Positions 54,672 through 63,138 of a DNA stretch of 64,000 nucleotides are shown one piece after another. The DNA is taken from NCBI GenBank assembly GCA_905339165.1, contig CAJPFH010000006.1:124001-188000 (forward strand), given 5' to 3'. The position numbers and the translations under genes are program-made. Under the pieces are notes generated by a model, which saw only the letters and a list, made by a program, of their open reading frames with translations, ran no database searches and was not told where the DNA came from. The first letter of the stretch is position 1. The number at the start of each line of letters is the position of its first letter. This DNA comes from Flavobacteriales bacterium (GTDB taxonomy: Bacteria > Bacteroidota > Bacteroidia > Flavobacteriales_E > Vicingaceae).

Positions 54672-55783
54672 TTTTCAGAAATAATAAGTTTTCCCGTTGC
54701 TGTTTCGTTTTTATAATTGGTTACGAGATATAAATAAATTCCTTCAGATAAATTTTTGTTCAGATAAATTTCAGATGAAGAATAAGTTTGTCTTTCTATT
54801 TCTCTTCCGCTCGCATCGAAAAGAGAGAAAGTATAGGGTTTGTTTTGCCAAAATGTGTTGGATATTTCCATTTTAAATTGCCCCGAATTAGGATTGGGAT
54901 ATGCCGCTATACTTTTCTTTTTTGCAGTTTCTTCTTTAGTTTCTAAAGGAAATTTTTGCTTGTAATACTCGACTGATTTTACTGTATTGTTTTTATTAGC
55001 ATGAACTACACACACCGGATAGGTAACTGTATTGGATAAGAACATATAATTATTCAGTGTGTCCCGAAACAATTCTAAAGCATAAACCGGATTGCCATTT
55101 AAAAATGCGTACACACTGTCTACGGTTACTAAAAGTTCGTGTACTCTTACCACATCGGAGTATGTTGCTGAGGGTAGTGTTAAATCTCCAAAGGCATCGG
55201 TACTCAATGTTTTTTGAATATTTTTTACATACAGTGTATCTGCATTTGCGGGGTTTGCATTTAACCATAGTTCCCAACGAGCAGCGTTATTAAAAATAGA
55301 ACCAAGCGTAGAGGGGGTTCCAATTAATAACTCTTTGGGAGCATACGTTACATTTTTATTAGCGTATAAGCCATTGTCGGAGCGGAAGCCAATCACCCAA
55401 AAACCATTGTTTTCTCTTTGCCAAAACATATATCCATTGTTCATGCCTTGTGTACCTACGGGAGCACCACCGTGAAATCCGCTGTATAGAGCAGCCGGTC
55501 CGTAAGTAAAATGGGTAGAGGAAGGAAAGTTTCCGGCATAAGGTGTTTTGTTGGTACTATCGTACGAAGGTACGCGCTGGTAGTGGTTAAGCAAATTGGC
55601 ATAATTCCACGATTGTGGCGTACCACTTGGCGAGCCTAAATTAACAGCTGTGAGAGTATCGTTGGCTATAAGATACGTAAATCCGGCTTCAGGCAAGTCG
55701 TTTTCGGTAATGGTAATCTGTGCACATACAGAAAAAACGAAGCCGAAAAAAAAAATAGAAATTAGATATTTTATGTTTTTCAT
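54668..55783 (-). CDS. secreted protein with type A T9SS sorting domain inside the bcr operon
   Basis: A 371-residue protein with signal peptide (IKYLISIFFFGFVFSVCAQ), a strand-rich body without a known domain (NLGSPSGTPQSWNYANL, GYMFWQRENNGFWVIGFRSDN) and a type A T9SS sorting end (SIAAYPNPNSGQFKMEI ... EGIYLYLVTNYKNETATGKLIISEK). It is flanked by bcrD (20-base gap) and the ligase (4-base overlap), so it is made with the pathway enzymes. A surface role in binding the substrate or cells to it is speculation. Confidence 0.78.
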   Translation of the reverse strand: MKNIKYLISIFFFGFVFSVCAQITITENDLPEAGFTYLIANDTLTAVNLGSPSGTPQSWNYANLLNHYQRVPSYDSTNKTPYAGNFPSSTHFTYGPAALYSGFHGGAPVGTQGMNNGYMFWQRENNGFWVIGFRSDNGLYANKNVTYAPKELLIGTPSTLGSIFNNAARWELWLNANPANADTLYVKNIQKTLSTDAFGDLTLPSATYSDVVRVHELLVTVDSVYAFLNGNPVYALELFRDTLNNYMFLSNTVTYPVCVVHANKNNTVKSVEYYKQKFPLETKEETAKKKSIAAYPNPNSGQFKMEISNTFWQNKPYTFSLFDASGREIERQTYSSSEIYLNKNLSEGIYLYLVTNYKNETATGKLIISEK

Positions 55784-55803
55784 ATCTGAAAAATTTCAAT
55801 TAC

Positions 55804-56658
55804 TTAGGCTACAATAGAGGCCTCTTTTTCCTTTAATTTAAAATACCTATATCCGCCCCAAAGAGCAGCTCCGATAGCACCGGAGTAAATAGCATTAGGA
55901 TGAGAAATGAATGTTAGAGGATTTTTGGTATCTACCGCAAGTTCTTCAATGGCTTGTATCATTCCTGCATTCATACCCATACCACCTACCAGTACAATGG
56001 GCGATTCGGCTTTAAGTGAGCTTAATAATTTAACTACTCGCTGTGCAATAGATATATTGATTCCTTTTACAATATTGGGAGTAGAAAGCCCTTTTGAAAC
56101 TAGGTTAATTACATCGGTTTCGGCTAATACGGCACAGATTCCAGAAGGAACTTCAGGGTTATCGGCTTGTAAAGAAATTTCGCCCACCTCTTCAATAGCT
56201 AAACCAAGATATCTGGAAATATTTTCTATAAACTGCCCGGAACCGGAGGCACATTGCCCGGTCATTTTATAATCTATTACTTTTCCTCTACTGTCAACTT
56301 TAATGGCTCTAACGTACAGAGCACCCATATCTACTACGGTTTTAGCATCGGGAGCAAAGTAAATTCCACCGCGGGCATGGCAGGTCATACTGTAAAAATG
56401 GCCTGTTTTTTTCTCTACCATTTCGCCTTCACCGGTAGAAGCAAGGTAGGCAATATCTTTGTCGTAGTTTAGTTTATTTCTTTCCAGCAGCATATCTACG
56501 GCATCTACTACTACGTCTTTAGGGTCTCTTTTTCTTATTTTTTCAGTTTGTTTATCGAGTAGTTTATGATCTCCGTTTTCCTGATTGTATTCCATTAATA
56601 CAGCTTTTACGTAGCTTCCGCCAACGTCAACTCCCATGGTATAAATTTCTTTTTTCAT
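55804..56658 (-). CDS. bcrD: benzoyl-CoA reductase subunit D (ATPase/activase)
   Basis: One of two ATP-hydrolysing subunits of class I benzoyl-CoA reductase. The 284-residue length equals that of Thauera BcrD. TGHFYSMTCHARGGIYFAPDA (85-105), MGALYVRAIKVDSRGKV, KMTGQCASGSGQFIENISRYLG with C136, and ICAVLAETDVINLVSKGLS with C175 are close to BcrD/BadG sequences I know. DVGGSYVKAV (11-20) is the phosphate loop. C136 and C175 are the expected ligands of the cluster bridging to BcrA. Separated from bcrA by the saccharopine-dehydrogenase-like gene. Confidence 0.93.
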   Translation of the reverse strand: MKKEIYTMGVDVGGSYVKAVLMEYNQENGDHKLLDKQTEKIRKRDPKDVVVDAVDMLLERNKLNYDKDIAYLASTGEGEMVEKKTGHFYSMTCHARGGIYFAPDAKTVVDMGALYVRAIKVDSRGKVIDYKMTGQCASGSGQFIENISRYLGLAIEEVGEISLQADNPEVPSGICAVLAETDVINLVSKGLSTPNIVKGINISIAQRVVKLLSSLKAESPIVLVGGMGMNAGMIQAIEELAVDTKNPLTFISHPNAIYSGAIGAALWGGYRYFKLKEKEASIVA

Positions 56659-56665
56659 CTGATTT

Positions 56666-57811
56666 TTATTTTGCGTTAGTTATTTCTTTTTTTAAATGTA
56701 TATTTCTTTCTTCTAAATATTTTATAACGTACTCAAAACTGTCGTTATCTTCGCCCAAGTATTCGGGTGGGCAGATTCCTTTTCTGCTAAAAAGTTTTTC
56801 CATAAACAAACCAACTGCTGCTGTGCAGGTATATCCGGTGGTACGGGCCATAGAGGTGGTTTGTGTTTCTATTTCCATTTCATCATACAGGGTATAACAT
56901 ATTTCTTCTTTTTTATTTTTAAGGGTTACCCGCATAATGGTAAAATCGGTTTCCCCTTTGTTTAATTTCCATTTCGGAAACAAAAGTTTTGAGGTAAAAT
57001 CTATCGGTGCAATATGTGTTCCGTTGATGTCTATTTTTTCTTTATTGAAAAAGCCGGTTTCTCTTAGTACTTTCATAAGTGCAATATGTCCAGGAAAGCG
57101 TAGGGTTTTTTCTTTCATGTTGGGAACATGGGGCATAGTATCTGCAAGAGATCGCAGGCCATCGGTGTTGAATGATTCTAGGGTGCCTACGTTGTCGAAA
57201 TGAATGTATTCGGCATCGCTTAATGCTTCGCGAACAATTAATTTGCCGTTTTCGATGTAGCGTGCCGGACGGATATATTCTTCTATTACATCAATGGGAG
57301 AAAAAACGGCTTTATACTCGTAAGGCCACTCTCTTACTTTGGGCAGGCCGCCCACTAAACATTCATAAAAATGTAAAGATTCTTGTGCGTTATGATGTCC
57401 TGCTAAGATGTTACATAAGCCTGGTGCTACACCACAATCTACAATGGCGGTAACATTATTTTTTTTGGCTAAGGCATCGAGTTCCAACGCATTTTCGGGG
57501 AAGAACGAAATATCTACCACGTTTTTCCCTGCTTCAATGATGGTTTTTAATGTTTCAAAACCCATGAATCCGGGTACTGCACACACCACCAGTTCGTAGG
57601 GAGTTATAAGTTTTTTGAGAGTTTCTTTATCGGAAAAATTGCTTTGAGTGGTTTTTATGTTGTGTTTTTCAGAAAGTTCGTTTAATGAGGGGAAATGAAT
57701 ATCGGCACAAGTTACATCGAACCTTTTGTGGAGGTCGATTGCAATGGTACGACCAATTAATCCTGTTCCTAATACAATTACCTTGCTCATTTTTTTTATT
57801 TTACTCTTCAC
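56666..57811 (-). CDS. saccharopine-dehydrogenase-like NAD(P)-binding protein
   Basis: A 381-residue protein with an N-terminal Rossmann fold (VIVLGTGLIGRTIAIDLHKRF, about 11-31) and the family block VVDCGVAPGLCNILAGHH, as in saccharopine dehydrogenase and lysine 6-dehydrogenase. Translation may start at the first ATG or at MSKVIVLG seven residues later (57790). The gene overlaps the end of bcrA by 11 bases and ends 8 bases before bcrD, so it is inside the reductase gene set. No step in the known benzoyl-CoA pathway needs such an enzyme. A link to amino-acid catabolism or to NAD(P)H-driven electron supply is open. Confidence 0.8.
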   Translation of the reverse strand: MKSKIKKMSKVIVLGTGLIGRTIAIDLHKRFDVTCADIHFPSLNELSEKHNIKTTQSNFSDKETLKKLITPYELVVCAVPGFMGFETLKTIIEAGKNVVDISFFPENALELDALAKKNNVTAIVDCGVAPGLCNILAGHHNAQESLHFYECLVGGLPKVREWPYEYKAVFSPIDVIEEYIRPARYIENGKLIVREALSDAEYIHFDNVGTLESFNTDGLRSLADTMPHVPNMKEKTLRFPGHIALMKVLRETGFFNKEKIDINGTHIAPIDFTSKLLFPKWKLNKGETDFTIMRVTLKNKKEEICYTLYDEMEIETQTTSMARTTGYTCTAAVGLFMEKLFSRKGICPPEYLGEDNDSFEYVIKYLEERNIHLKKEITNAK

Positions 57812-59219
57812 TGGTTACTTTCGATTGTTTTTGGCTAGGTAAGTCGGCACTGATGTTTCTTCTTGCGAACATAGCTCCACCTAAGGCTCCCATAAAAATA
57901 GAATCGGTATGTATGTTCATGGTTACCTCTCCGTACGAATCGGTTACCATTTGTTTTACATACTTAAGTACGGCTTCGTTTCTTGCTACACCTCCGGTAA
58001 ATGTAAATTCGTTTTTAACACCACCTGAGCGGGCAATTAACGACATGGCTCGTTGTACAATGGCTTTATGTAAGCCGGCCAAAATATTGGGGCGTTCCTC
58101 TCCGTTATGCAGCAGTTCTTTTACTTCGGCTCCGGCAAACACGGTACAGGTAGAGCAAATGGTGGTTTCTTTAGTGGCTTTATTGGCCTCCGGACCTAAT
58201 TCATTTAGGGATAAGCCAAACTCATCGGCAATATATCCCAAATAACGACCGCAACCTGCCGCACATCGGTCGTTCATGTGAAAACTAGTAACTAATCCGT
58301 GGCTATCTACCTGAATGGCTTTGGTATCTTGCCCTCCAATATCTAGAACGGTTCTAGTATTTGGAAATACAGCATGTGCCCCAAAAGCATGACAAAGAAT
58401 TTCTGATTTAATACAATCCTCTGGAAATGGCAATAAAGCTCTGCCGTAGCCTGTTCCTACCATTTTGGCAATATGAATTTCTTCGTTGGCAATATCTTCT
58501 ATGTGTTGGCGTAAGGTATATTCTACATTTTTGTAGTTATTTTTAATGGCGTTTAATTCGGCATAATACCAGTCTTCTTTGCTTCCGTCTTCTTGTTCAT
58601 CGGCTAAGCCTTTATACTTTTCATCAAGTATTCTCATGGATTCGAGAACAAGTTCTTTAAAATTGTATTGAACCATTTCGTTTTCAATGGGTGTAATGCT
58701 TTTATCGAAGGCAAGCATTAGGGGTTCGTAGTATTCGGCTCCTTTTTGAGCTACTTCGGCATTATACCTTTCACTTACGATATCGCGGAAAAATTGATTT
58801 TTTGAACCTAAATCTTCGTTGATAAAACCGTGGCGAATTTGTGGGCGAATGGTTTCAATTATTTCGTGCAGTTTTTCTAAAATATTCTTTTTATTTTCGT
58901 ACGAAAAATCGGTTACGGTTTTTTCCAACATTTTCTCCATACTATCCATTCTGCGTTTGAACTGACCGTATTGAAAAACATTGCGGAGGTCTTGCATGTA
59001 TTTCTTAAATTCGGGCTTAGTTACATCTTCTCCAATTTTTCGTTGTAGTAAATTAAATCGTGCATCGTATATGGCTTCTTCGCGGGCAATGTCGGCAGCC
59101 ACTTTGTAGTTGGCTCTTGTGTTGGTAATTCCTCGGCCCACGATTTCGTCTTTTTCATTTATAATTACGGCCTTAGAAGTGGTGGAACCTAGGTCGATTC
59201 CTAAATAGTATTTTTTCAT
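57801..59219 (-). CDS. bcrA: benzoyl-CoA reductase subunit A (ATPase/activase)
   Basis: The larger ATPase subunit of class I benzoyl-CoA reductase. The 472-residue protein has the phosphate loop GIDLGSTTSKAV (7-18), a long helical insertion (about 50-235) that marks the Bcr/Bad subtype rather than the shorter Bzd subtype, VLDIGGQDTKAIQVDSHG, NDRCAAGCGRYLGYIADEFG with C319 and C323, CSTCTVFAGAEV with C355 and C358, and FTGGVARNEAVLKY. It is about 35 residues longer than Thauera BcrA, mostly in the insertion. It follows bcrB by 34 bases. Confidence 0.94.
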   Translation of the reverse strand: MKKYYLGIDLGSTTSKAVIINEKDEIVGRGITNTRANYKVAADIAREEAIYDARFNLLQRKIGEDVTKPEFKKYMQDLRNVFQYGQFKRRMDSMEKMLEKTVTDFSYENKKNILEKLHEIIETIRPQIRHGFINEDLGSKNQFFRDIVSERYNAEVAQKGAEYYEPLMLAFDKSITPIENEMVQYNFKELVLESMRILDEKYKGLADEQEDGSKEDWYYAELNAIKNNYKNVEYTLRQHIEDIANEEIHIAKMVGTGYGRALLPFPEDCIKSEILCHAFGAHAVFPNTRTVLDIGGQDTKAIQVDSHGLVTSFHMNDRCAAGCGRYLGYIADEFGLSLNELGPEANKATKETTICSTCTVFAGAEVKELLHNGEERPNILAGLHKAIVQRAMSLIARSGGVKNEFTFTGGVARNEAVLKYVKQMVTDSYGEVTMNIHTDSIFMGALGGAMFARRNISADLPSQKQSKVTSEE

Positions 59220-59253
59220 TTTGTTTCGATTTAGTAGTTACAATTACAGAAGG

Positions 59254-60540
59254 TTAGGCCTCTTGTTTTTCTATTATTTTACGTTGTGCCAGCATTTGAA
59301 AGTATGATTCTAAGCGATTTTTGATATTTGAATACGAGAAGTAGCGAGGGTCTACTAAATCGGATTCGATAAATCCTACAGGAACTTCCAAACGATCTTC
59401 AATTTCTCTCATCATAGCCAACTGGCCTGCAGAAAAGGAGTTGCAACTTTTTATAGAGTTTGTAACATATCCATCTGCCTGATAATCTTCGATACATTTA
59501 GAAAGCAAATCGATGCGTTGTGGAATATTTAAATTAGTGTAACAGTTCATGCAATATTCTGCGAGTGCTTCGAGGGGGCGTTCGGGGTCGTGCCTCCATC
59601 CTAAATCGTAAACGCCACCAACTTTGGTGTAAGAAGAGGCTACAATTACAGCTCCCATATCGTAGAATATTTTCCAGAATTCGCGAAAGTTGGTCCAGTT
59701 GGGCGGCCCTTCTACTACTAAGCGATATTTCTCTTCTTTCATTTCGCCTTCGGGGGTAATGGGTCCTAGGCCTAAGCGAATTCGTTCCTGAATTTCTGAG
59801 TATAATTCTTTGTAATATTCTACTGCTTCGGGAGTGCCTCTAAAACCAATATTAATAGGGCCAATGTAGTAAACCCCTGCAAAATAGGCATCGATAGGAG
59901 AGGGTTTGTGTTTGGTAGTATCAAAAATTTTGGTAATCCAATCTTCGGCTTCTTTAGATAGTGCAAGTATTTTTTTAAGTTTTGCTTCATCGTATTTTAT
60001 GCCGGTTACTTCTTCCATTTGCGGAATTACCTCTTCCTTAAATTGTTTTACCATGTACTGTACCATTTCAGGAGTCATTTTAGCATTTTCCTGATAGGGG
60101 GTATGAATCATAATTACCTTGGCATTGGGGTACTCCCGTTTTAGTGTTTCAAACCATTTCATAAAGGTAAAACAGCCGGTATAGCTCAGAAGTAAAATAT
60201 CCGGTTCCGGAAGTTTTTCTCCTGTAGGGCCTATATTTCCTTTCATCATCATACCCACATCACATTTTACGTAGGTGCATACATCTTCGGAATGGGCGTG
60301 TTTTTCGGCTTCTTTAATGTAGGCAGCCGATTTTTTGCGCATGGCACTTTGCAATGCGTTTATTTCAGGATAAACCGGTAACATATCAAAAGTTCGAATA
60401 AGTTCGGAAAGGTTTCCCGGCACAAAGGTGTAGCACACCTTTTTACCCAACTCCTTTGCCTTGCCTAAATCGTTAAATAAGCCTTCTACCATCTCCTTTT
60501 GGAGAATCATACTTTTTTCTTTTTGTGCTTCTTGCGACAT
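59254..60540 (-). CDS. bcrB: benzoyl-CoA reductase subunit B
   Basis: One half of the substrate-reducing module that holds an iron-sulfur cluster and binds benzoyl-CoA. The 428-residue length fits Thauera BcrB. Family marks are KVCYTFVPGNLSELIRTFD, SEDVCTYVKCDVGMMMKGN (about 84-102), LSYTGCFTFMKWFE, YIGPINIGFRGTPEAVEYY, and IKSCNSFSAGQLAMMREIE ... GFIESDLVDPRYFS. Cysteines in these motifs are candidate cluster ligands. It lies 32 bases after bcrC. Confidence 0.94.
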   Translation of the reverse strand: MSQEAQKEKSMILQKEMVEGLFNDLGKAKELGKKVCYTFVPGNLSELIRTFDMLPVYPEINALQSAMRKKSAAYIKEAEKHAHSEDVCTYVKCDVGMMMKGNIGPTGEKLPEPDILLLSYTGCFTFMKWFETLKREYPNAKVIMIHTPYQENAKMTPEMVQYMVKQFKEEVIPQMEEVTGIKYDEAKLKKILALSKEAEDWITKIFDTTKHKPSPIDAYFAGVYYIGPINIGFRGTPEAVEYYKELYSEIQERIRLGLGPITPEGEMKEEKYRLVVEGPPNWTNFREFWKIFYDMGAVIVASSYTKVGGVYDLGWRHDPERPLEALAEYCMNCYTNLNIPQRIDLLSKCIEDYQADGYVTNSIKSCNSFSAGQLAMMREIEDRLEVPVGFIESDLVDPRYFSYSNIKNRLESYFQMLAQRKIIEKQEA

Positions 60541-60572
60541 AGTTTCTCTATTTTAAATAGTTGTGAAATTTT

Positions 60573-61766
60573 TTATTTTACTGAAACAGGTTCATCTTCC
60601 CAAAGTTTGATGGAATCGGAAAATGCACCTACCTGTTCTTTAATTACTTTAAATTGGTTTATATTTTCGCTGTATTGAAAAGAGATATACCGAATGCCCA
60701 TTTTATCAAATGCATTCTGAAAGATGGGTGCATCAAGTAAGCTTGGGTCGCAGAAACTTGCCGAAGCAAAAATAACCCCATCAGCCCCTCTGTTTTTTAC
60801 AATTTTTGCCAAGCGAAATTCTTTAGGGTTGTGTACATCGTATATAGAAGATGAATACTGACTGTGTGTAATGTATGCGTTGGCAATGGCTTCTAGAGGG
60901 TTTTCTGCTTTGGTATCAATATCTTTTAAAATCATTCTAGAGCCAAGCATATAATCATCATCTACTACATAACATCCTGCTTCCTCAATGGCTCTGATGA
61001 GACCAATGGCCGGCTGTTCGCAAAATGCACCAGAAATAACTACTTTTACTTTATCCTGAGGGGTGCCAATATCTTGTTTTATGTGTTCGCATACTTGCTC
61101 TAATAGGGCATTATGTTCTTCTACCGGAATAACGGTTCCTGCGCGTATAATATGGTATACATCTTCTATGCTTAATCGCCAAGGATAATCTTGACGAACA
61201 GTATAGATATACTCAATCAATTGTCTGTTTTTATTATACAAATCAATAGAATGATTCAATTTTTCGGGTGAAACTTCAATTCCGTTTATTTCTTTAATAT
61301 AATGCAGCACGTGTTGCATTTCTTGCTGATAAAAAACACCGCCAATTTGTGGCAAAAAGTTTTGAGGGAAATCCATGTATTTTATGAATTTGCCTAATTT
61401 ATGTTGTTTAAAAATACCGGAAAGGTTACGAATTACATCGCATATAGAGGGAAAAATAAATCCATCGAAATGGTCGAGGTGTTTATCAAGAGCCAGTTCC
61501 ATAATACTACGAGGAATGTGGCATATATAAGATTGGTAATAAGCGTCTCCTTTAATGATTTGTTTTCTGTCGCCTCCTCCAAATATTGCTACAGGCAAAC
61601 CTCCGGCTGCATGAATAATTTCGCGTGGAAAATAAATAGGCATATATCCTACAATAACCCTTCCTGCTTGTGCATCTTTCCACTTTTTCGCACGTGTAAA
61701 ATTCAGGTCGAACGACAACTCTTTACACTCGTTAATGATTTCCTGAAGATTCCTTAGTTTTGTCAT
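60573..61766 (-). CDS. bcrC: benzoyl-CoA reductase subunit C
   Basis: The other half of the reducing module, and the first gene of the operon. The 397-residue protein contains VIVGYMPIYFPREIIHAAGG, YICHIPRSIMELAL, DGFIFPSICDVIRNLSGI and VVISGAFCEQPAIGLIRAIEEAGCYVVDDD, matching BcrC/BadD closely. It stands divergent from the SDR gene across 144 bases holding the palindrome shared with the oah upstream region. Confidence 0.94.
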   Translation of the reverse strand: MTKLRNLQEIINECKELSFDLNFTRAKKWKDAQAGRVIVGYMPIYFPREIIHAAGGLPVAIFGGGDRKQIIKGDAYYQSYICHIPRSIMELALDKHLDHFDGFIFPSICDVIRNLSGIFKQHKLGKFIKYMDFPQNFLPQIGGVFYQQEMQHVLHYIKEINGIEVSPEKLNHSIDLYNKNRQLIEYIYTVRQDYPWRLSIEDVYHIIRAGTVIPVEEHNALLEQVCEHIKQDIGTPQDKVKVVISGAFCEQPAIGLIRAIEEAGCYVVDDDYMLGSRMILKDIDTKAENPLEAIANAYITHSQYSSSIYDVHNPKEFRLAKIVKNRGADGVIFASASFCDPSLLDAPIFQNAFDKMGIRYISFQYSENINQFKVIKEQVGAFSDSIKLWEDEPVSVK

Positions 61767-61843
61767 GAATTTTTTTTTAATGAGTTTCTAAAACAATGTT
61801 TTTTATTTTGCCACTAAACTCCGCTATAAATCATGTATAAACA

Positions 61844-61857
61844 ATGATTTGTATCAT
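61844..61857. promoter_or_regulatory. palindrome ATGATTTGTATCAT, candidate operator of the bcr operon
   Basis: An ATGAT/ATCAT inverted repeat in the bcrC-SDR divergent region, 77 bases upstream of bcrC and 53 bases upstream of the SDR start. A further ATCAT half-site occurs at 61830-61834, so AAATCAT and ATGATTT also form a larger hairpin-like pair. The element recurs upstream of oah at 42278-42291. No clear TAnnTTTG box was found for either divergent gene. Confidence 0.5.
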
Positions 61858-61910
61858 AAAAAAATCGGCAGAATCTTATAAAATTGAACAAATAAAAATC
61901 GTGTAATATA

Positions 61911-62636
61911 ATGGAAAACAAAAATATAGCCTTAGTAACCGGGGCTTCAAAAGGAATAGGTTTGGCTATTACAAAACGACTGATTATAGAAGGTTTTTTT
62001 GTGGTAATGGCCGATATAGATGAAAACAAAGAAATGCGAAACCATGAAAATACCTCATTCATAAAAACCAATGTAGCTCAAGAAGAAGATGTAAAAACAC
62101 TTTTTAATACGATTAAAGCAAGGTTTAAAAAATTAGATTTATTGGTTAATAATGCCGGTATTGTGAGAGATAATTTAATTGGCAATATGCCTCTTGCCGA
62201 TTTTAACTTGGTACTAGATATAAATTTAAAAGGTGTATGGATGATGTGTAAAGAGGCCTCCGAACTAATGAAAGAAAACAATAAAGGAAGAATTGTAAAT
62301 ATCACTTCAAGGGCATGGCTTGGCAATAGAGGTCAAACCAATTATTCGGCATCAAAAGCCGGAGTAGTAGGATTAACTAGAGCCTTAGCATTAGAATTAG
62401 GCAAATACAATATTTTGGTAAATGCCATTGCTCCCGGATTGATAGATACTCCTTTAACACAAGCTTTGCGAAAAGACGTACTAGATAAACTAATTGCAGC
62501 ACAACCTACCAAAACTATGGGGCTGCCCGATGATATTGCCAATGCGGTAGCCTTTTTAGGCTCGTACCAAACCCAATTTATTACCGGACAAACCCTTTAC
62601 GTAGATGGAGGAAAAAGTATCGGAAGCAATATGTAA
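61911..62636 (+). CDS. short-chain dehydrogenase/reductase, FabG-like
   Basis: A 241-residue classical SDR: cofactor loop TGASKGIG (10-17), LVNNAG (78-83), catalytic S133, Y145 and K149 (YSASK), and the end FITGQTLYVDGG. It resembles FabG and acetoacetyl-CoA reductases. Divergent from bcrC and sharing the palindrome region, it might act as a hydroxyacyl-CoA dehydrogenase for 3-hydroxypimelyl-CoA, but a fatty-acid role is equally possible on sequence alone. Confidence 0.85.
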   Translation: MENKNIALVTGASKGIGLAITKRLIIEGFFVVMADIDENKEMRNHENTSFIKTNVAQEEDVKTLFNTIKARFKKLDLLVNNAGIVRDNLIGNMPLADFNLVLDINLKGVWMMCKEASELMKENNKGRIVNITSRAWLGNRGQTNYSASKAGVVGLTRALALELGKYNILVNAIAPGLIDTPLTQALRKDVLDKLIAAQPTKTMGLPDDIANAVAFLGSYQTQFITGQTLYVDGGKSIGSNM

Positions 62637-62658
62637 CGATTTAACCAACTTATACCTT

Positions 62659-63123
62659 ATGATTGAAGAACTAAACCCCGCCAGCGAAAGCAGCAAAGAA
62701 ATGATAGAAGAAACTTTTAAATTTTGGTTTACAAGTAACCACCATATTCGTAGCCCTTTTCCGGAATACATACACGACAAATTGAAGACCGAGGGTACAG
62801 AAAAATTTTGGCACTGGGCTCTTAACCTAAAACCCGAAGCCGAAAAAGAACTGAACGAAGAAATAATAGCCGAAAGACTAGAAGAAATAATTTTTGAAAC
62901 AGCACTTAAATTAGTGCTTACTGAAGATGAGAAAATTACCATTCGCTACCCCTTTCTACCAAGAATTGGAGATACGATTAATGCAAAAGATACTAACGAA
63001 GCAAGTAATGTTGTAGACCGTTGGATTGTAAAAGAAGGCGATAACGAATACCTAAAGGTTACGCTTTCCAATAACACCACAAACGAAAAATGGGAAACCA
63101 AATTTGAACTAATGCCCTCGTAA
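62659..63123 (+). CDS. hypothetical cytoplasmic protein
   Basis: A 154-residue acidic protein (MIEELNPASESSKEM) without a recognised domain. The frame is open upstream to a GTG/TTG-type codon near 62605 inside the SDR gene, but the ATG at 62659 gives no overlap and follows a TATACCTTAT promoter-like stretch. The N-terminal half is helical (SKEMIEETFKFWFTSNHH, FWHWALNLKPEAEKEL), the C-terminal half strand-rich (EKITIRYPFLPRIGDTI, EYLKVTLSNNTT). Function unknown. Confidence 0.62.
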   Translation: MIEELNPASESSKEMIEETFKFWFTSNHHIRSPFPEYIHDKLKTEGTEKFWHWALNLKPEAEKELNEEIIAERLEEIIFETALKLVLTEDEKITIRYPFLPRIGDTINAKDTNEASNVVDRWIVKEGDNEYLKVTLSNNTTNEKWETKFELMPS

Positions 63124-63138
63124 TTTGTTTGGCTGATT

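Noticed and set aside
55804-61766. Reading bcrABCD as a 2-hydroxyglutaryl- or phenyllactyl-CoA dehydratase set
   Set aside because: Two distinct activase-type subunits (BcrA with its long insertion, and BcrD), plus had, oah and dch, fit benzoyl-CoA reductase; dehydratases use a single homodimeric activator.
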